Shown piece after piece: positions 8,007 through 10,206 of a stretch of DNA of 10,206 nucleotides (positions are counted from its first letter, which is position 1; each line of letters opens with the position of its first letter). The DNA is from Pseudomonadota bacterium. Its GTDB lineage: Bacteria > Pseudomonadota > Gammaproteobacteria > Burkholderiales > Burkholderiaceae_C. The position numbers and the translations under genes were made by a program. The notes beneath the pieces are model-generated. The model was not told where the DNA came from. It made no database searches and saw nothing but the letters and a program-made list of their open reading frames with translations. The stretch is taken from NCBI GenBank assembly GCA_023410975.1, contig JAEYPG010000447.1, positions 1 through 10,206 on the forward strand, written 5' to 3'.

Positions 8007-8492
8007 TCAGCCGCGGCTGAACTCGATGGCGCCTTGCGGCAGCAGGTACAGCACGAGGGCCCGGCCGCCGCTGACGGTGGGCCGGTGCGCGCTGCCGGGG
8101 CCGTACACCTTCCAGCCCGCGCCCTGGCCGTCGAAGCGGGCGCTGCCGCCGGGCGTGCCGTCGGCCCGGATGGGCATGACCATGTCGATCTCGCCGTTGG
8201 GGTGCACGTGGTGCGGGCCGGCCAAGTCCTTCATGTCCACCACGTCCACCGAGAAGCCGTGCGTGGCCGCGCCGTGCTTGATGACGCGGCCCCAGCGGAT
8301 GCCGTCGTTCTCGCGGCTGCACATCCAGCCCGCGGCCACGGCCTGGCGGCAGGCCTCGAAGATCGCTTCGAACTCCGGGCTGTCGGCCGGGTACGTGCGG
8401 TTGAGATGCTCTGCCAGCGTGTGATCGAGTGGCCGGCCCTGAAGAGACGCGGTGAGTGAAGACAGCAGATCCTGGAAGCGATCAGGGGACAT
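8007..8492 (-). CDS. DUF4863 cupin-like protein at the head of the box operon
   Basis: A small cytoplasmic protein of 161 residues from ATG 8492. The N-terminal third is helical (about 4-55). The rest looks like a cupin: HHVHPNGEID at 94-103 supplies a His95-x-His97-xxx-Glu101 metal motif, and PGSAHRP at 132-138 supplies the second-motif His136, followed by the strand LVLYLLPQGAIEF. I recognise it as the DUF4863 type, which often sits in box clusters; a relative, PnbB, is a 4-hydroxylaminobenzoate lyase, so automatic annotation may carry that name. Its role in benzoate degradation is not established. An in-frame ATG at 8564 would give 185 residues, but it coincides with the predicted transcription start and adds a low-complexity N-terminus; ATG 8492 has no clear Shine-Dalgarno either, so the start is uncertain. 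It is the first gene of the minus-strand operon, 36 bp before boxD. Confidence 0.82.
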   Translation of the reverse strand: MSPDRFQDLLSSLTASLQGRPLDHTLAEHLNRTYPADSPEFEAIFEACRQAVAAGWMCSRENDGIRWGRVIKHGAATHGFSVDVVDMKDLAGPHHVHPNGEIDMVMPIRADGTPGGSARFDGQGAGWKVYGPGSAHRPTVSGGRALVLYLLPQGAIEFSRG

Positions 8493-8558
8493 GGCGGCGT
8501 TCGACGGCAGGGCTTGAAAGCGAAGGCCACTGCGGATGAACCCGCTGGTGGAACTAAA

Positions 8559-8625
8559 GTGCATGTATCAAAGTTAACGGCACCATTGTTCCTGGTCAAG
8601 CACGATAATGCATGTGCCGGGTAAA
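8559..8625 (-). promoter_or_regulatory. Promoter and putative operator of the DUF4863-boxD-ligase operon
   Basis: On the minus strand a -35 TTGACC (8594-8599) is followed after 17 bases by a weak -10 TAACTT (8571-8576), predicting a start near 8564. Directly upstream of the -35 lies the block TTTACCCGGCAC (8614-8625), continuing to GTGC at 8600-8603; the same block lies upstream of the boxC -35. A TGCA at 8560-8563 falls at the predicted start point and another at 8609-8612 lies inside the upstream element. The -10 is poor, which fits a promoter that needs or is modulated by a regulator. All positions are from reading the sequence; no start site has been mapped. Confidence 0.55.
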
Positions 8626-8637
8626 CACCGATAAGCC
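8600..8637 (+). promoter_or_regulatory. boxR promoter overlapping a GCAC-N10-GTGC dyad
   Basis: A good -10 hexamer, GATAAT at 8604-8609, lies on the + strand inside the dyad GCAC (8600-8603) - N10 - GTGC (8614-8617), without a recognisable -35 at the right spacing. It would give a leader of about 22 bases before boxR. Because the dyad covers the -10, binding there would repress boxR while sitting upstream of the -35 of the opposite promoter. No strong Shine-Dalgarno precedes boxR. Confidence 0.4.
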
Positions 8638-9534
8638 ATGGACGTGCAGACGGATCAAGCCATCGAGCGCCAGACGACGCAACGCGACCCATTCCTGACC
8701 GTGCTGGGAGAACGGGTGCGCTCGTTGCGCGCGCGCAAAGGCTTGGCGCGGCGCGCTCTGGCGTCGGTCAGTGATGTGTCCGAGCGCCACTTGGCCAACC
8801 TGGAGTCGGGTGTCGGCAACCCTTCGGTACTGGTGCTGCGCCAAGTGGCGCGTGCGCTGGACTGCGAGCTGATGGACCTGCTTGGCAACGAGGAGAGCAA
8901 CGCAGCGGAACGGCTGCTGATCCGCGAGTTGCTGCGTGGCCGTGGCGACGCGGAGCTCCGCCGGGCACGGCTGGCGCTGGCGCGCCTGTATGACCAGCCC
9001 CGCCAGCGGCACTCGCGCATCGCGCTCGTCGGGCTGCGCGGCGCGGGCAAGACCACGCTGGGGCGGCTGCTGGCCGACGAGTTGAACGTGCCCTTTGTGG
9101 AGCTGAACAAGGAAATCGAACGCGTGGCTGGTTGCGGCTTGGCGGAGATCCACAACTTGCTGGGCCCTTTGGCCTACCGGCGCTACGAGCACCGCGCCCT
9201 GGAAGAGTCCATCCAGCTCTATCCCGATGCCGTCATTGCCACGCCCGGTGGCCTGGTGTCCGACCCAGCCACGCTGAACCTGCTCCTGTCGCACTGCCGC
9301 ACGGTCTGGCTGCGCGCCACGCCGGCCGAACACATGCGCCGCGTGATTGAGCAGGGTGACCTGCGGCCCATGGCGGGCAACGCCGAAGCAATGGAGGATC
9401 TGCGCCGCATTCTGTTGGAGCGCGCGGCCTTCTACGGCAAGGCGGACCTGGCCTTCGATACCAGCGGCAAGACCGTGCCACAAGCCCTCGCGGCCCTGCG
9501 CGAATCGCTGCAGCTCGGCAACGCCGGCCACTGA
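8638..9534 (+). CDS. boxR: BoxR, XRE-family regulator with shikimate-kinase-like effector domain
   Basis: A 298-residue regulator of benzoyl-CoA pathway genes, homologous to BzdR/BoxR, which bind DNA through the N-terminal domain and benzoyl-CoA through the C-terminal one. The helix-turn-helix spans about 18-84 (GERVRSLRARKGLARRALAS... with SERHLANLESGVGNPSV). After a linker rich in Arg and Leu (about 88-122) comes a shikimate-kinase-like domain: Walker A GLRGAGKTT at 132-140, FVELNKEIE at 153-161, YRRYEHRALEE at 180-190, ATPGG at 201-205, RPMAGN at 243-248 and FYGKAD...FDTSG at 265-277. The aspartates that bind shikimate in the true kinase are replaced (ELN instead of D-x-D), as in BzdR, so a kinase activity is not expected. 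The length equals that of typical family members. It is transcribed divergently from the catabolic operon and 141 bp ahead of boxC. In Azoarcus the homologue acts as a repressor relieved by benzoyl-CoA. Confidence 0.95.
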   Translation: MDVQTDQAIERQTTQRDPFLTVLGERVRSLRARKGLARRALASVSDVSERHLANLESGVGNPSVLVLRQVARALDCELMDLLGNEESNAAERLLIRELLRGRGDAELRRARLALARLYDQPRQRHSRIALVGLRGAGKTTLGRLLADELNVPFVELNKEIERVAGCGLAEIHNLLGPLAYRRYEHRALEESIQLYPDAVIATPGGLVSDPATLNLLLSHCRTVWLRATPAEHMRRVIEQGDLRPMAGNAEAMEDLRRILLERAAFYGKADLAFDTSGKTVPQALAALRESLQLGNAGH

Positions 9535-9548
9535 CATGACGTTCAGTA

Positions 9549-9576
9549 TTTACCCGGCACTATGAATTAAAGTGCC
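9549..9576 (+). promoter_or_regulatory. Putative operator upstream of the boxC promoter
   Basis: The block TTTACCCGGCAC (9549-9560) is identical to minus-strand 8625-8614. The following 15 bases, ending in GTGC at 9572-9575, resemble the counterpart with one gap and three mismatches. Within it GGCACT (9556-9561) and AGTGCC (9571-9576) form a 6-base inverted repeat around a 9-base AT-rich centre. It ends 9 bases before the boxC -35, whereas the counterpart abuts its -35: a shift of about one helical turn. Confidence 0.55.
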
Positions 9577-9585
9577 TTTCTTGAA

Positions 9586-9642
9586 TTGACGCAGCTGTAA
9601 ACGGCACTATGATGCAGCTCATCGCAACTGCATGATGTTGCA
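9586..9642 (+). promoter_or_regulatory. boxC promoter with TGCA direct repeats downstream
   Basis: TTGACG (9586-9591) and TATGAT (9608-9613) are separated by 16 bases, a strong sigma-70-type promoter predicting a start near 9620. TGCA occurs at 9613-9616, 9629-9632 and 9639-9642; the last two form TGCAT-N5-TGCAT with 10-bp spacing. A repressor bound across the -10 and start region, as described for BzdR/BoxR on their promoters, would fit. The sequence CGGCACTATGA occurs here at 9602-9612 and also at 9555-9565. Confidence 0.65.
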
Positions 9643-9675
9643 TGTTTAGGCCACCACGGCCTCACAGGAGACCCG

Positions 9676-10206
9676 ATGAACGCTGCTGCCGCCGACACCA
9701 CCCGCGTTGACTACCAGACCGATCCTTCGCAGTACAAGCACTGGTCGCTGCGGACCGAAGGGTCCGTTGCCACGCTGACGCTCAACATCGACGAGAACGG
9801 CGGGCTGCGCCCGGGCTACAAGCTCAAGCTCAACAGCTACGACCTGGGCGTGGACATCGAGCTCAACGACGCGCTCAACCGCATCCGCTTCGAGCACCCG
9901 GAAGTCAAGAGCGTCATCGTCACCAGCGCCAAGGACCGCATCTTCTGCTCCGGCGCCAACATCTTCATGCTGGGCGTCTCCAGCCATGCCTGGAAGGTGA
10001 ACTTCTGCAAGTTCACCAACGAGACGCGCAACGGCATGGAGGATTCCAGCGCCCATTCCGGCCTGAAGTTCGTTGCGGCCGTCAACGGCGCCTGCGCCGG
10101 CGGCGGCTACGAGCTGGCGCTGGCCTGCGACGAGATCATCCTGGTCGATGACCGTTCCTCGGCGGTGAGCCTGCCGGAGGTGCCGCTGCTGGGCGTGCTG
10201 CCCGGC
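9676..10206 (+). CDS. boxC: Benzoyl-CoA-dihydrodiol lyase (BoxC), N-terminal part
   Basis: The first 177 residues of BoxC, a crotonase-superfamily enzyme of about 550 residues; the rest lies beyond the window. BoxC hydrolytically opens the ring of 2,3-epoxybenzoyl-CoA (earlier described as the dihydrodiol), releasing formate and 3,4-dehydroadipyl-CoA semialdehyde (EC 4.1.2.44). The sequence starts with the family's YKHWSL at 20-25 and ATLTLNIDENGGLRPGYKLK-like core at 32-51. It then shows the crotonase CoA-binding and oxyanion elements: FCSGANIFMLG at 90-100, AAVNGACAGGGYELALACD at 134-152 and SLPEVPLLGVLPG at 165-177. Glu168 in LPEV is at the crotonase catalytic-acid position and Cys140 lies in NGACAGGG. 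ATG 9676 has AGGAG at 9666-9670. The open frame continues to the window edge without a stop. It has its own promoter although boxR precedes it on the same strand, so it is likely expressed independently of boxR read-through. Confidence 0.95.
   Translation, partial: MNAAAADTTRVDYQTDPSQYKHWSLRTEGSVATLTLNIDENGGLRPGYKLKLNSYDLGVDIELNDALNRIRFEHPEVKSVIVTSAKDRIFCSGANIFMLGVSSHAWKVNFCKFTNETRNGMEDSSAHSGLKFVAAVNGACAGGGYELALACDEIILVDDRSSAVSLPEVPLLGVLPG

Noticed and set aside
6345..8459. Very long open frame (704 codons) on the + strand, antisense to boxD and DUF4863
   Set aside because: It is rich in His, Arg, Gly and Ala with no recognisable domain, and lies opposite genes with clear catalytic motifs. 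Long antisense frames are expected where third codon positions are mostly G or C.
8007..8492. Calling the DUF4863 gene a 4-hydroxylaminobenzoate lyase outright
   Set aside because: The similarity is at family level only, and the box context has no nitrobenzoate genes in view, so the substrate name would go beyond the evidence.
8596..9537. 313-codon minus-strand open frame opposite boxR
   Set aside because: No domain is visible and it would overlap all of boxR, whose helix-turn-helix and Walker A motifs are clear.

Overview
The window looks like part of an aerobic benzoate-degradation locus of the box type, in which benzoate is activated to benzoyl-CoA, epoxidised and hydrolytically ring-opened. 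The DNA is strongly GC-rich with heavy use of G/C at third codon positions. The gene families (BoxR, BoxC, BoxD, benzoate-CoA ligase, BenK-type permease, many-receptor chemotaxis) point to a betaproteobacterium, most likely Comamonadaceae; that placement is inference from gene style, not from a marker gene.

Layout. At the left edge (2-136, + strand) is the C-terminal tail of a shikimate-kinase-like protein that resembles the end of BoxR. Converging on it is a long minus-strand run of seven genes, in order of transcription from about 8564 down to 161: a small cupin-like DUF4863 protein, boxD (3,4-dehydroadipyl-CoA semialdehyde dehydrogenase), benzoate-CoA ligase, an alpha/beta hydrolase translationally coupled to the ligase (GTGA overlap), a BenK-type aromatic acid:H+ symporter, a secreted single-Cache protein and a methyl-accepting chemotaxis protein. 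On the + strand, diverging at about 8600, are boxR (benzoyl-CoA-responsive regulator) and, after a 141-bp promoter region, boxC (benzoyl-CoA-dihydrodiol lyase), which runs off the right edge. boxB and boxA (the epoxidase and its reductase) are not in the window and may lie beyond it.

How the parts work together. The symporter imports benzoate, the ligase makes benzoyl-CoA, the missing BoxAB would epoxidise it, BoxC opens the ring with loss of formate, and BoxD oxidises the semialdehyde to 3,4-dehydroadipyl-CoA. BoxR would sense benzoyl-CoA. The Cache protein and the chemoreceptor at the distal end suggest that taxis toward an aromatic or a related ligand is tied to the catabolic operon.

Regulation visible in sequence. 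The boxR/DUF4863 divergent region and the boxC promoter share a 12-base identical block (TTTACCCGGCAC) followed by a similar 14-15 base stretch ending in GTGC, placed just upstream of a TTGAC -35 hexamer in both. TGCA direct repeats with 10-bp periodicity occur downstream of the boxC -10 and upstream of the permease gene.

No insertion sequence, tRNA, rRNA, CRISPR array or origin was seen. No gene-free stretch exceeds 300 bases; the largest are 2265-2417 (153 bp), 9535-9675 (141 bp) and 3795-3910 (116 bp), each described below.
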